This document shows, in pieces, positions 52,891 to 61,419 of a stretch of 64,000 bases of DNA. Every line of letters begins with the position of its first letter. The stretch's first letter is position 1. Position numbers and translations under genes: made by a program. Source of the stretch: an uncultured Woeseiaceae bacterium. Its GTDB lineage: Bacteria > Pseudomonadota > Gammaproteobacteria > Steroidobacterales > Woeseiaceae. Below the pieces are notes generated by a model. That model was given only the letters and a program-made list of their open reading frames with translations. It was not told where the DNA came from and ran no database searches. The stretch covers positions 1 to 64,000 of the forward strand of contig CALZMQ010000007.1 of assembly GCA_945788625.1 (NCBI GenBank), read 5' to 3'.

Positions 52891-53244
52891 ATGACCGGCA
52901 AAGCGAAACCCGGCGCCGAATTCTGGTCCGACGAGCGCTGTTACATCACCGAGCTTCTGAACCACGCCTCCCAACCGGAAGTATCGGTAGCCCGGACACG
53001 CGTCGAGCCCGGCATCACCACGCAATTGCACGCGCTGTCCGTGTCGGAATGGTACATCGTGGAATCGGGCGAAGGCCTCATGCGCGTCGGTGACGAGCCG
53101 GCATTTGCCGTCGCTCCCGGCGACACCGTCAGCATCCCCAGAAACGTTGCACAACAGATCACGAACAGCGGTAAAGACGACCTGACATTCCTGTGTGTTT
53201 GCGCACCACGTTTTTCGCAGGAATGCTACACCTCTCTCGAATAA
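52891..53244 (+). CDS. Single-domain cupin protein
   Basis: The 117-residue protein has cupin motif 1 around PGITTQLHALSVSEWYIVES and motif 2 around VAPGDTVSIPRNVAQQITN, including a metal-type H and E. Small cupins act as isomerases, epimerases or ligand-binding proteins; the role here is unknown. ATG at 52891 is the first start outside the divergent SDR gene, 38 bases away. Followed by a TonB-dependent receptor gene. Confidence 0.8.
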   Translation: MTGKAKPGAEFWSDERCYITELLNHASQPEVSVARTRVEPGITTQLHALSVSEWYIVESGEGLMRVGDEPAFAVAPGDTVSIPRNVAQQITNSGKDDLTFLCVCAPRFSQECYTSLE

Positions 53245-53284
53245 CGGCGGTATACTGCGCCAATGCTTAACCAGGAGACCCACG

Positions 53285-55618
53285 ATGTGTGGCATAGACA
53301 CAACAAATAATTCACGCTCGGCATTTCTACGGACCGTATCCAGCGCCGCCGCACTGGCCGTCAGCGGCCTTTTTGCGGGTCCGGCCCTGGCACAGAACGA
53401 GGGTGTGCTGGAAGAAATTCTCGTCACGGCGCAGAAGCGCGAAGAGTCGCTGCAGGAAGTACCGATCTCGGTTGCCACGACCTCGGGTGAAAGCCTGAAC
53501 GCGCTGTTCTCCGGCAGCGAGGATATCCTGGCCTTGTCGGGACGCGTTCCCGGGCTGTACGCCGAATCATCGAACGGGCGCTCGGCGCCGCGCTTTTACC
53601 TGCGCGGGCTCGGCAACATCGACTTCGACCTGGCGGCCTCACAGCCGGTTTCCATCGTCATGGACGAAGTCGTCCTGGAAAACGTCGTGCTCAAGAGCTT
53701 CCCGCTGTTCGACATGAGAAACGTCGAAGTCATTCGCGGCCCGCAAGGCACGCTGTTCGGACGCAACACGACGGCCGGTATCATCAAGTTCAATACCCGT
53801 CGTCCCGATGACGAGTTTTCCGGTTACGTCAAGGGATCCTACGCAACGCACGCCACGACCAATTTCGAGGGCGCCGTCGGCGGCAGCCTGATCGACGGCA
53901 CGCTCGCGGCCCGCGTTTCGATATTGACCCGTTCGCGCGACAACTGGATCAAGAACGGTTTCACGGGCATGAAGTCACTGGGCCGTTACAGGGAAAATGC
54001 CGGCAGGCTGCAATTCTTGTGGACGCCCAACGACCGCTTCAGCGCACTGCTCTCGCACCAGAATCGCAGTCTCGATGGCACGTCCTCGATATTCCGCGCC
54101 AACGTGTTCGATACCGGCAGCGCCGGGCTGAATTCGAACTACCGGCGTGACGTCGTCTATTACGATGGCGGCGACGACAACCCGCAGTCCTACCAGTCAC
54201 ACGGCACGACGCTGAACATGCAGTGGGACTTCGACAATGCCAGCCTCAACTCCATCACGTCCTACCAGCAGGCCGACGGCTTCAGCCGCGGCGACATCGA
54301 TGGTGGCGTCGTCGACTTCAGCAACTCGGTGGCGGTGCCGCCCGGCATCACCTTCGACCCGGCTGCTCCTGTCTTCGGTGGTTCCGTACTGACGTTCCCG
54401 GGCACCATCCTGGTGCCGTCGGTCACGCAGGATGGCGCCGATACGGATCAGTTCACGCAGGAATTCCGTCTCGCAAGCCAGATCGACGGACCGTTCAGCT
54501 GGCAGGTGGGTGGATTCTTCTTCAATTCCGATCTCGTCGTGACCACCGACTCGTTTGCCTCTTTCGGTTTCGTGGACGTTCAGGACACGAAGATCCAGCA
54601 GGAAAACGAAACCTGGGCGTTGTTCGGCCAGACCAGCTACGACGTTACCGACAACCTGACGCTGACGGCCGGCGTGCGCTTCACGGACGACACGAAGGAC
54701 TTCCAGGTGCTGCAGTTCGGTCAGCTCTGGCTGGACCTCGGTATCCCGACGTTCATCGCCGACCCAATCAGCGTCGAAGACGACCAGGCTAGCTGGGAAG
54801 TCAGCGCCAACTTTGCGATGACGGACGAGTCCAGCCTGTATGCGCGCCTGGCCAACGGTTTCCGTGCGCAGACCATCCAGGGTCGTGACGTGGCGTTCCT
54901 GGAGACTCCGTCAGTCGCCAAACCGGAAACCATCAACTCACTGGAGGCAGGCTACAAGGCTGACCTGTTCAGTGACCGCATGCGCGTGAACTTCGGCGTG
55001 TTCCACTACGAAGTGGACGACATGCAGCTTTCCATTATCGGCGGTGCGACCAACACCAACCAGGTCGTCAATGCCGATAAGGGCGAAGCTACGGGTTTCG
55101 AACTGGACGCCGAAATCCTCTTGACCGAGAACCTGCTCGTGACTTTCGGCACCAGCTACAACGATACGGAATTGAAAGACCCGAATCTCTCGACTGCGCC
55201 CTGCGGCTCCGGTCTCTGCACTCCGCTCGACCCGGTCAACCCGAACAACAGCGCGCAAGTGCTGATCGACGGCAACCCGTTCCCGCGTGCACCCAAGACG
55301 ACGCACAACCTGACGGTTCGCTACAGCGCGCCGGTCGGCAACGACAGCGAGCTTTACCTGTACACCGACTGGACCTGGTACGGAAAGATCAACATGCCGC
55401 TTTACGAGGCCGTCGAATTCCAGACGGACAACCAGAAAGAAGGCGGCCTGCGCGTCGGTTACAGGAATGATGCGAATGGCCTGGAGATTGCGGTATTCGG
55501 CCGGAACATTACGAACGAGGACAATATCCTCGGGTTCATCGACTTCAGCAACAACACCGGCTTCGTCAACGAGCCGCGCGTCTGGGGTATCGAAGTCGGC
55601 TACGAATTCGGCGACTGA
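53285..55618 (+). CDS. TonB-dependent outer-membrane receptor
   Basis: The 777-residue protein has a signal peptide (about 1-36, ending PALAQ), a TonB box EEILVTAQKREESLQEVPIS, a plug domain with NVEVIRGPQGTLFGRNTTAG and a beta-barrel ending in YEFGD with the terminal aromatic region GIEVGYEF. It imports a large or scarce ligand using proton-motive force. The family is of the iron/carbohydrate type and the ligand is not predictable. Start at 53285 follows CCAGGAGACCCACG. A hairpin terminator follows. Confidence 0.93.
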   Translation: MCGIDTTNNSRSAFLRTVSSAAALAVSGLFAGPALAQNEGVLEEILVTAQKREESLQEVPISVATTSGESLNALFSGSEDILALSGRVPGLYAESSNGRSAPRFYLRGLGNIDFDLAASQPVSIVMDEVVLENVVLKSFPLFDMRNVEVIRGPQGTLFGRNTTAGIIKFNTRRPDDEFSGYVKGSYATHATTNFEGAVGGSLIDGTLAARVSILTRSRDNWIKNGFTGMKSLGRYRENAGRLQFLWTPNDRFSALLSHQNRSLDGTSSIFRANVFDTGSAGLNSNYRRDVVYYDGGDDNPQSYQSHGTTLNMQWDFDNASLNSITSYQQADGFSRGDIDGGVVDFSNSVAVPPGITFDPAAPVFGGSVLTFPGTILVPSVTQDGADTDQFTQEFRLASQIDGPFSWQVGGFFFNSDLVVTTDSFASFGFVDVQDTKIQQENETWALFGQTSYDVTDNLTLTAGVRFTDDTKDFQVLQFGQLWLDLGIPTFIADPISVEDDQASWEVSANFAMTDESSLYARLANGFRAQTIQGRDVAFLETPSVAKPETINSLEAGYKADLFSDRMRVNFGVFHYEVDDMQLSIIGGATNTNQVVNADKGEATGFELDAEILLTENLLVTFGTSYNDTELKDPNLSTAPCGSGLCTPLDPVNPNNSAQVLIDGNPFPRAPKTTHNLTVRYSAPVGNDSELYLYTDWTWYGKINMPLYEAVEFQTDNQKEGGLRVGYRNDANGLEIAVFGRNITNEDNILGFIDFSNNTGFVNEPRVWGIEVGYEFGD

Positions 55619-55643
55619 TTCCACTCGTCATGTTACAAATGAA

Positions 55644-55668
55644 GCCCGGCCCCTCGCCGGGCTTTTTT
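55644..55668 (+). terminator. Rho-independent terminator after the first TonB-dependent receptor
   Basis: GCCCGGC (55644-55650), loop CCCTC, GCCGGGC (55656-55662), then six T (55663-55668). It ends 26 bases after the receptor stop and 13 bases before the next gene start. Confidence 0.9.
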
Positions 55669-55680
55669 GTGAGAAAACTG

Positions 55681-56589
55681 ATGCGCCGATGGCTCGTGAT
55701 ACTGCTCGCGGTGACTGCCTGTTCCGACGCCCGGCAGGAGCCACGGTTCGCACCCGTCGTCATCGGCAAGCTCGAGGACGCCGATATTCGCGAAGCCAGC
55801 GGCATCGCACGTTCGCAGCGGCAGGAGAACATCCTCTGGCTCATCAATGACAACGGCGCGAAAGAAATCGTGCACGCCATCAATCCGCGCGGCGCGCGGC
55901 GCGGTGAATTCGACCTGAAAGAAGCGAAAAACAGGGACTGGGAAGATCTCGCCTCGTTTCGGCTCGACGACACGCCATACCTGATGGTCGCCGACATCGG
56001 CGACAACGACGCCCGGAGGAAATCCCGCAGCTTGTACTTCGTCGAGGAACCGGCGCCGAAGAAAAAAGACAAGGCAAGCCTGGCATGGCGAATCGAGTTC
56101 GAGTACCCGGACGGCCCACGGGATGCCGAGTCAGCCGCCGTCGATATCGAAAACCTGCGTGCGCTGGTGCTATCGAAACGGGACATACCGCCGCGACTCT
56201 ACGAGATCCCATTGCGGCCCGGCGACGACGGTACGATCACCGCGACACGCCTGGGCACGATCAGAAGCCTGCCGAAGCCCAGCCGGCAGGACGTCGAATT
56301 CGCGCCAAAGACCAGGGATTGGCACTGGCAACCGGTAGGGATGGACATCTCCCAGGACAACCGGGCGGCCGTCATCCTTACCTACAGAGCCGTGTACTAC
56401 TATCAAAGGGAGCCCGGCCAGGACTGGTATGATGCCTTCAATACCCGGCCGATACGCGTGAGCATCGGCCGGTTTCCGAACGCCGAAGCCGTGGCATTCG
56501 GTGACGACGGGCGCAACGTCGTCGTCACTGGCGAGAACAAGCATTCACCGCTGCTGCTTATCGATTTCAACGAGGTCGCCGAAGAATGA
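55681..56589 (+). CDS. Lipoprotein of unknown family, probable beta-propeller
   Basis: The 302-residue protein has a lipobox (ILLAVTACSD, C14). The body has repeated strand-rich segments such as SGIARSQRQENILWLINDNG, DWEDLASFRLDDTPYLMVAD, IGDNDARRKSRSLYFVEEP and AEAVAFGDDGRNVVVTGEN. This looks like a six-bladed propeller or esterase/phytase-like fold; I cannot name the family. ATG 55681 follows the terminator and begins the signal. It overlaps the next gene by 4 bases, so the two form an operon. Confidence 0.65.
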   Translation: MRRWLVILLAVTACSDARQEPRFAPVVIGKLEDADIREASGIARSQRQENILWLINDNGAKEIVHAINPRGARRGEFDLKEAKNRDWEDLASFRLDDTPYLMVADIGDNDARRKSRSLYFVEEPAPKKKDKASLAWRIEFEYPDGPRDAESAAVDIENLRALVLSKRDIPPRLYEIPLRPGDDGTITATRLGTIRSLPKPSRQDVEFAPKTRDWHWQPVGMDISQDNRAAVILTYRAVYYYQREPGQDWYDAFNTRPIRVSIGRFPNAEAVAFGDDGRNVVVTGENKHSPLLLIDFNEVAEE

Positions 56590-57683
56590 ACGATTCGAAC
56601 ACACGTCGGCTGGTCACGCCGGTACTGTTATCGCTGATGTTGGCGGGGTGCGCGGGCGCGGTACGCGACGACTCCGACGGCAGCAAGTATCGGGGCCCGA
56701 CCGAAGTCACGGTAATGAGCTTCAACGTCGAAAACCTGTTCGACAACATCGATGATCCGCGAAAAGACGACAAAGCGTATCTTCCGATCGCGGCCAAGCG
56801 GAACGACAGCCACATCGCCGAGTGCAAGCAGATAGAAGTGGAGCGCTGGCGCGACGAATGCCTCAATCTCGACTGGAGTGACGCGGCCGTGGAGCACAAA
56901 CTGAGTGTTCTCGCGGAAACGATACGACAGGTCAATGGCGGCTTCGGCGCGGATATCATCGCGCTGCAGGAAGTCGAGAACGTCGCGATCCTGGAGCGGC
57001 TTCGCACCGAATACCTCACACACCTCGGCTACGAGCCGGCAATCCTGATCGAAGGGTCGGATGCACGCGGCATCGATGTCGCATTCCTGTCGAGAGTCGC
57101 ACTCGCTGAACCGCCCCGCTTGCATCCGCTGAAGCTGGCGGGATTTCCGGATCGGGAACGCGATACCCGCGGCATCCTGCAGGCCGACTTCAAGCTGCCA
57201 GGCGGCACGATACTGACGGGATTCAGCGTGCACTTTCCGGCGCCCTTCCATCCGACCGAGATGCGCGTCGCGGCGTACGCTCATCTGACCGACCTGCTGG
57301 CGGCACTACCAGATGATCGCCATGCGTTCGCGGCGGGTGATTTCAACACGACCAGCGGCGAGGACAACGACAAGAAAATGCTGGACACCTATGTCCGGCC
57401 GCACTGGACCGTGGCGCACGACAACGGCTGCAAGGCGTGCAAAGGCAGTCATTACTACGCCGCCGGCGACAGTTGGTCGTTCCTCGACATGATCCTTTTC
57501 GCCGGCTCTAGTGGCGCAAAAACAACAGCCGCAATTCGCGCTGATTCCGTGCAAATCGCCAACCGCAATCCCGCCCAGGTGTCGGAAAACGGCACGCCCG
57601 AACGCTTTCGGCCTGCGCAGCGCAAGGGTGTTTCGGACCACTGGCCGATGATCGCGACGATCGAAGTGACCCAAAAACAATAG
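56586..57683 (+). CDS. Lipoprotein of the endonuclease/exonuclease/phosphatase family
   Basis: The 365-residue exported protein has a lipobox (LSLMLAGCAG, C22) and an EEP catalytic domain: VMSFNVENLFD, DIIALQEVENV (metal glutamate), TGFSVHFPAP, AAGDFNTTSGED, SWSFLDMILF and SDHWPMIATIE (catalytic histidine). EEP enzymes cut phosphodiesters or phosphomonoesters in DNA, RNA or lipids. As a surface or periplasmic lipoprotein it could act on extracellular nucleic acid. Paired by overlap with the preceding lipoprotein gene. Confidence 0.88.
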   Translation: MNDSNTRRLVTPVLLSLMLAGCAGAVRDDSDGSKYRGPTEVTVMSFNVENLFDNIDDPRKDDKAYLPIAAKRNDSHIAECKQIEVERWRDECLNLDWSDAAVEHKLSVLAETIRQVNGGFGADIIALQEVENVAILERLRTEYLTHLGYEPAILIEGSDARGIDVAFLSRVALAEPPRLHPLKLAGFPDRERDTRGILQADFKLPGGTILTGFSVHFPAPFHPTEMRVAAYAHLTDLLAALPDDRHAFAAGDFNTTSGEDNDKKMLDTYVRPHWTVAHDNGCKACKGSHYYAAGDSWSFLDMILFAGSSGAKTTAAIRADSVQIANRNPAQVSENGTPERFRPAQRKGVSDHWPMIATIEVTQKQ

Positions 57684-57776
57684 CTTGTAACAGGTTCGTC
57701 ACATTATTTCTTGCACGCGAAACACAGGGTGCATGCGCTCCTCACAAAAGCCCGCGATTGCGCGCCCAAGCCCTTA

Positions 57777-57805
57777 TTGCACAAGCATTTTCCCTGCGCT
57801 AGATT
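57777..57805 (+). promoter_or_regulatory. Possible promoter for the second TonB-dependent receptor
   Basis: TTGCAC (57777-57782) and TAGATT (57800-57805) are spaced by 17 bases in the 256-base gap before the receptor gene. The rest of the gap shows no gene or clear hairpin. Confidence 0.4.
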
Positions 57806-57939
57806 AGCGTCATCAAGCTCAGAATTTGCCCGATTCCTCGGCTGCAAAGCTCCCGATCGGGCGAAAAAAGAACGCGCGAAATCCGATTGTCATATTCAAG
57901 GCCTAAGCTTTCGCTCTTTTCCATAACGGGGATCCAACA

Positions 57940-60900
57940 ATGACATACAAATCTCGATTTTCCGGATCGGCCCTGGCGACGTTAAGGCAGATCACCGTGG
58001 CGGCGTTCGCCGCGGTCATGCTGCTCGCCCTGCCTGTTGCAGGAAACGCACAGGAAACCACGACCGCTGTTCGCGGCATCGTCTCGGCGCCGGACGGCAG
58101 CCCGGCGGCCGGACAGGCCGTTACGGTGACTGACACGCGAACCAACAGCACTCGGACGGTCAGGACAAACGACAGCGGCGCATTCGACGTTCGCGGCCTG
58201 CCGGTCGGTGGCCCATACACGATTCGGGTCGTATCGGCCCAGTACCAGAACACTCTGGTCAATGACGTGTATACGAACCTGTCCTCAGCGGCGTCATTCA
58301 ACATCGTCCTGGGAGCGGCTGACGAGGCAATCGAGGAGATCGTCACGACCGCGAGGATGGTCGCGACCGCCGACCTGGCCATCGGGCCCGGCACATCGTT
58401 CAGCCTGCAGGACATCGAGGCGATGCCGACCATCGCGCGACAGATCCGCGACGTCATTCGTATCGACCCGCGCGTCAGCCTGGGTCGTGCAGACAATGGC
58501 GCCGGTTCCGGCATCAACTGCCTGGGCGGCGCTCCCCGATCCAACGCCTTTACGATTGACGGCAGTCTCGCGATTGACGGCTTCGGTCTGAACGAAGGCA
58601 CCGGCACCTCGGCGCGTTTCGCTTTCCCGATTCCGTTCGACACGGTCGCTTCGTCGTCGGTCGAATTCGCACCGCTCGACGTGCAGTACAGCCAGTTCAC
58701 GGGTTGTGCAGTCAACGTCGTCACCAAGCCCGGATCGAACGAGTTCCATGGGTCGGCTTACTACTTCTTCAACGATGAAGGCCTGACCGGCAGCAAGCTC
58801 GAAGGTACAACCGTCATCACCGACCCGTTCGAAGACAAGGACTTCGGCTTCAACCTCGGTGGCCCGATCATCAAGGACAAGCTGTTTTTCTATGTGGCCT
58901 ACGAAGAGACGGATGAAGGCGGCATACAGAACACCGGGCCGATCGGCGCAGGATTCGCCAATGAGCGCGACATCACGCTGGCAGACGCCAACACGATAGC
59001 CGGCATCCTGCTGAATCAATACGGCCGGGACGTTGGCCCGATCGTCAGGACCCTGCCACAGACCAGCGAACGCATCTTTGCGCGACTCGACTGGAGCATC
59101 AATGACGACCATCGCGCCGAGTTGACCTACACGCAACTCGAGGAACTGAACCTGGATCCCGATGACCTCGGTTTCGGCGGTTTCACGTTCCGCGACAATT
59201 TCGAGTTCGAAGGCATCGACCAGGACACGATTTCGCTGCGCGTATTCTCCAACTGGACCGACAATCTCTCGACCGAGTTCCGCTATTCGAATTTCGACGT
59301 GGTCGACATCCAGGGCCCGGCCGGAGGCGGTGAAGCACAGGATCCGAATCCGATCCCGCGCATCGAGGTCGAAGACGGTTCGGGTGGCACGATCCTGACC
59401 AGCGGACCGGGCTTCTTTCGTTCCGCGAACGATCTCAAGTACACGATCGACCAGCTCAAGCTGTCGGCCGACTACGTCATGGGCGACCATGTCCTGACCT
59501 TCGGTTTCGAGCAGGAGACACGCGATATCTTCAACCTGTTCATCCCGGATGCGACCGGTACGATCACGTTCGACACCATCGCCGACCTTGCGGCCGGTAC
59601 GGCCAGTGGCATCGTGATGAACGGTTCGTTTACCCAGGACCCGTCCGACGCGGCAGCGACGTTCGAGCGTGACATCAACAGCTTCTACCTGCAGGACGAA
59701 TGGCAGGTAAACGAAGCCGTCACCCTGATCGCGGGCTTGCGTTACGACGAATACAAGTCGAGCGACTCGCCGATTTCGAATCCGGTATTCCAGCAGCGTT
59801 ACGGATTCTCGAACACGCAGACCTTCGACGGCCTGAATCTCGTGCAGCCGCGCCTCGGCGTGACCTGGGACCTGCCGACGAACAAGTGGGGTTCGACGCA
59901 GATCAGCGCCGGGTACGGCGTATTCGGCGGCGGTGACCCGACGGTCCACTTCGCCAACGCCTACCAGAACTTCGGTGGCGCCATCGGTTTCGGCGGGCAT
60001 TTCAACCCACCATGTACGGCGGCCGACCTGGACGTATTTAGCGGCGGCACTCAGTTCACCGGACTTCCGGATTGTGTCCGCATAGCTGCCGCAAACAGTG
60101 CCAATGCCAACACCGGCGCAGTCGCCGCGGTCGACCCGAACTTCGACCTGCCGTCAAACTCCCGCTGGAGTGTCGGTTTGAATCATGTCTTCGAAACGGG
60201 TAACGAATTCCTGAACGACATGGAATTGCGAGTCGACTACATCTACACCGACCACAAGAATGCGGTCGACTGGGTCGACCTGCGACTGACCCCCAACGGC
60301 GTTACGTTGCCGGACGGGCGTCCGCAGTTCTTCGAGGTGGACCCGCTGCAAGCCGGATGTACTGCAACGTTCAATGGCATTCGCCAGGGCTTCAGCAACG
60401 CCGGTACGAATGGCGGGCCTTGTGACGACGTCGCCAACCAGAACCAGGACGTCCTGATGACGAACGGCGTCGAGGGTTCGACAGCTTCGTTGTCGGTGCA
60501 ATTGGCGAAGGAATTCGAATTCTCCGACAGAACGTCTCTCGATATCGGCCTCGGCTATGCCTGGCTGGATGCAGAGGTCGGCAACCCGGTCAACAGTTCG
60601 ACGGCCGGCTCGAGTTACGAAGAAGTTGCGAAGTTCACGCTGAACAACAACACGCTGGGGCCCGCGCTGTGGGCTAACGAGCACAACATCGTTCTGCGGG
60701 CGCATTTCAATCACGAGTGGGCAGACGGCTGGCCGTTCTCGGTCGGCATGTTCTTCCAGCGCCGCTCCGGCCGTCCGTTCAGCTATACCTACGAAGACGA
60801 TACTGTGGAAGACTTGTTCGGCGACTCGGATGACGAGGAAAGCGTATTGATCTACGTGCCCACCGGACCGAGCGATCCTTTGATGGATTTCACGACCAAT

Positions 60901-61302
60901 CTCGGTGGCCGGTATGACCAGGCCGATGTTGACGCATTCTTCGCGTTCCTGGACGAGTCCGGGCTGAGCGCCTATGCCGGTGGTCTCGCGCCGAAGAACG
61001 GCTTCAACAGCCCGTGGCGCTCGGATCTCGACATTCGCATTGCGCAGGATATTCCGTTCTGGAGAGAGCACAATGTACAGATCACGCTCGATATCGAGAA
61101 TGCCCTGAACCTGTTCTCGGACGGCAATAACATCATGCGTTATGCCGACACCGGCGACATCCAGGAAGGTGTTCGTACCCTGCAGCTCGATGACGGCGTT
61201 ACGGGTGTCTACGAAGTCGAGGATATTTTCTTCGAAGGAACGAACCGCGATGTTGACGATTCTGTCTATCGCATCCAGCTCGGTATTCGCTACAACTTCT
61301 AA
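57940..61302 (+). CDS. Large TonB-dependent receptor with N-terminal carboxypeptidase-regulatory-like domain (Oar type)
   Basis: The 1120-residue protein has a signal peptide (about 1-38), a beta-sandwich CarboxypepD_reg-like domain (about 42-125; VRGIVSAPDGSPAAGQAVTV), a TonB-box-like EEIVTTARM, a plug domain and a long barrel ending VYRIQLGIRYNF with terminal phenylalanine. Oar/SusC-like receptors import large ligands such as peptides or glycans. Plug features include VEFAPLDVQYSQFTGCAVNV. A strong terminator follows. Confidence 0.9.
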   Translation: MTYKSRFSGSALATLRQITVAAFAAVMLLALPVAGNAQETTTAVRGIVSAPDGSPAAGQAVTVTDTRTNSTRTVRTNDSGAFDVRGLPVGGPYTIRVVSAQYQNTLVNDVYTNLSSAASFNIVLGAADEAIEEIVTTARMVATADLAIGPGTSFSLQDIEAMPTIARQIRDVIRIDPRVSLGRADNGAGSGINCLGGAPRSNAFTIDGSLAIDGFGLNEGTGTSARFAFPIPFDTVASSSVEFAPLDVQYSQFTGCAVNVVTKPGSNEFHGSAYYFFNDEGLTGSKLEGTTVITDPFEDKDFGFNLGGPIIKDKLFFYVAYEETDEGGIQNTGPIGAGFANERDITLADANTIAGILLNQYGRDVGPIVRTLPQTSERIFARLDWSINDDHRAELTYTQLEELNLDPDDLGFGGFTFRDNFEFEGIDQDTISLRVFSNWTDNLSTEFRYSNFDVVDIQGPAGGGEAQDPNPIPRIEVEDGSGGTILTSGPGFFRSANDLKYTIDQLKLSADYVMGDHVLTFGFEQETRDIFNLFIPDATGTITFDTIADLAAGTASGIVMNGSFTQDPSDAAATFERDINSFYLQDEWQVNEAVTLIAGLRYDEYKSSDSPISNPVFQQRYGFSNTQTFDGLNLVQPRLGVTWDLPTNKWGSTQISAGYGVFGGGDPTVHFANAYQNFGGAIGFGGHFNPPCTAADLDVFSGGTQFTGLPDCVRIAAANSANANTGAVAAVDPNFDLPSNSRWSVGLNHVFETGNEFLNDMELRVDYIYTDHKNAVDWVDLRLTPNGVTLPDGRPQFFEVDPLQAGCTATFNGIRQGFSNAGTNGGPCDDVANQNQDVLMTNGVEGSTASLSVQLAKEFEFSDRTSLDIGLGYAWLDAEVGNPVNSSTAGSSYEEVAKFTLNNNTLGPALWANEHNIVLRAHFNHEWADGWPFSVGMFFQRRSGRPFSYTYEDDTVEDLFGDSDDEESVLIYVPTGPSDPLMDFTTNLGGRYDQADVDAFFAFLDESGLSAYAGGLAPKNGFNSPWRSDLDIRIAQDIPFWREHNVQITLDIENALNLFSDGNNIMRYADTGDIQEGVRTLQLDDGVTGVYEVEDIFFEGTNRDVDDSVYRIQLGIRYNF

Positions 61303-61325
61303 AAAATAAGCTGGATGAAAACATC

Positions 61326-61353
61326 AGGGCGGTCCTCGGACCGCCCTTTTTTT
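61326..61353 (+). terminator. Rho-independent terminator after the Oar-like receptor
   Basis: AGGGCGGTCC (61326-61335), loop TC, GGACCGCCCT (61338-61347), then six T. A perfect 10-base stem located 24 bases after the stop codon. Confidence 0.93.
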
Positions 61354-61354
61354 G

Positions 61355-61419
61355 AGGTGCCGGTTCTGACTTTCCGATCTTGTTCATTGAACAAGTTCGG
61401 AAAGTCAGAACCGGCACCT
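61355..61419. repeat. 65-base palindromic REP-like element between convergent genes
   Basis: Arms of 23 bases at 61355-61377 and 61397-61419 (AGGTGCCGGTTCTGACTTTC at the outside) are perfect. An inner CTTGTTCA/TGAACAAG pair (61379-61386, 61388-61395) leaves only one T-T mismatch and a single-base loop. It abuts the terminator on the left and supplies the last two bases of the nucleotidase stop codon (TAG, 61420-61418) on the right. Its arm length equals that of the element in the HNH gene, though sequence differs. Confidence 0.85.
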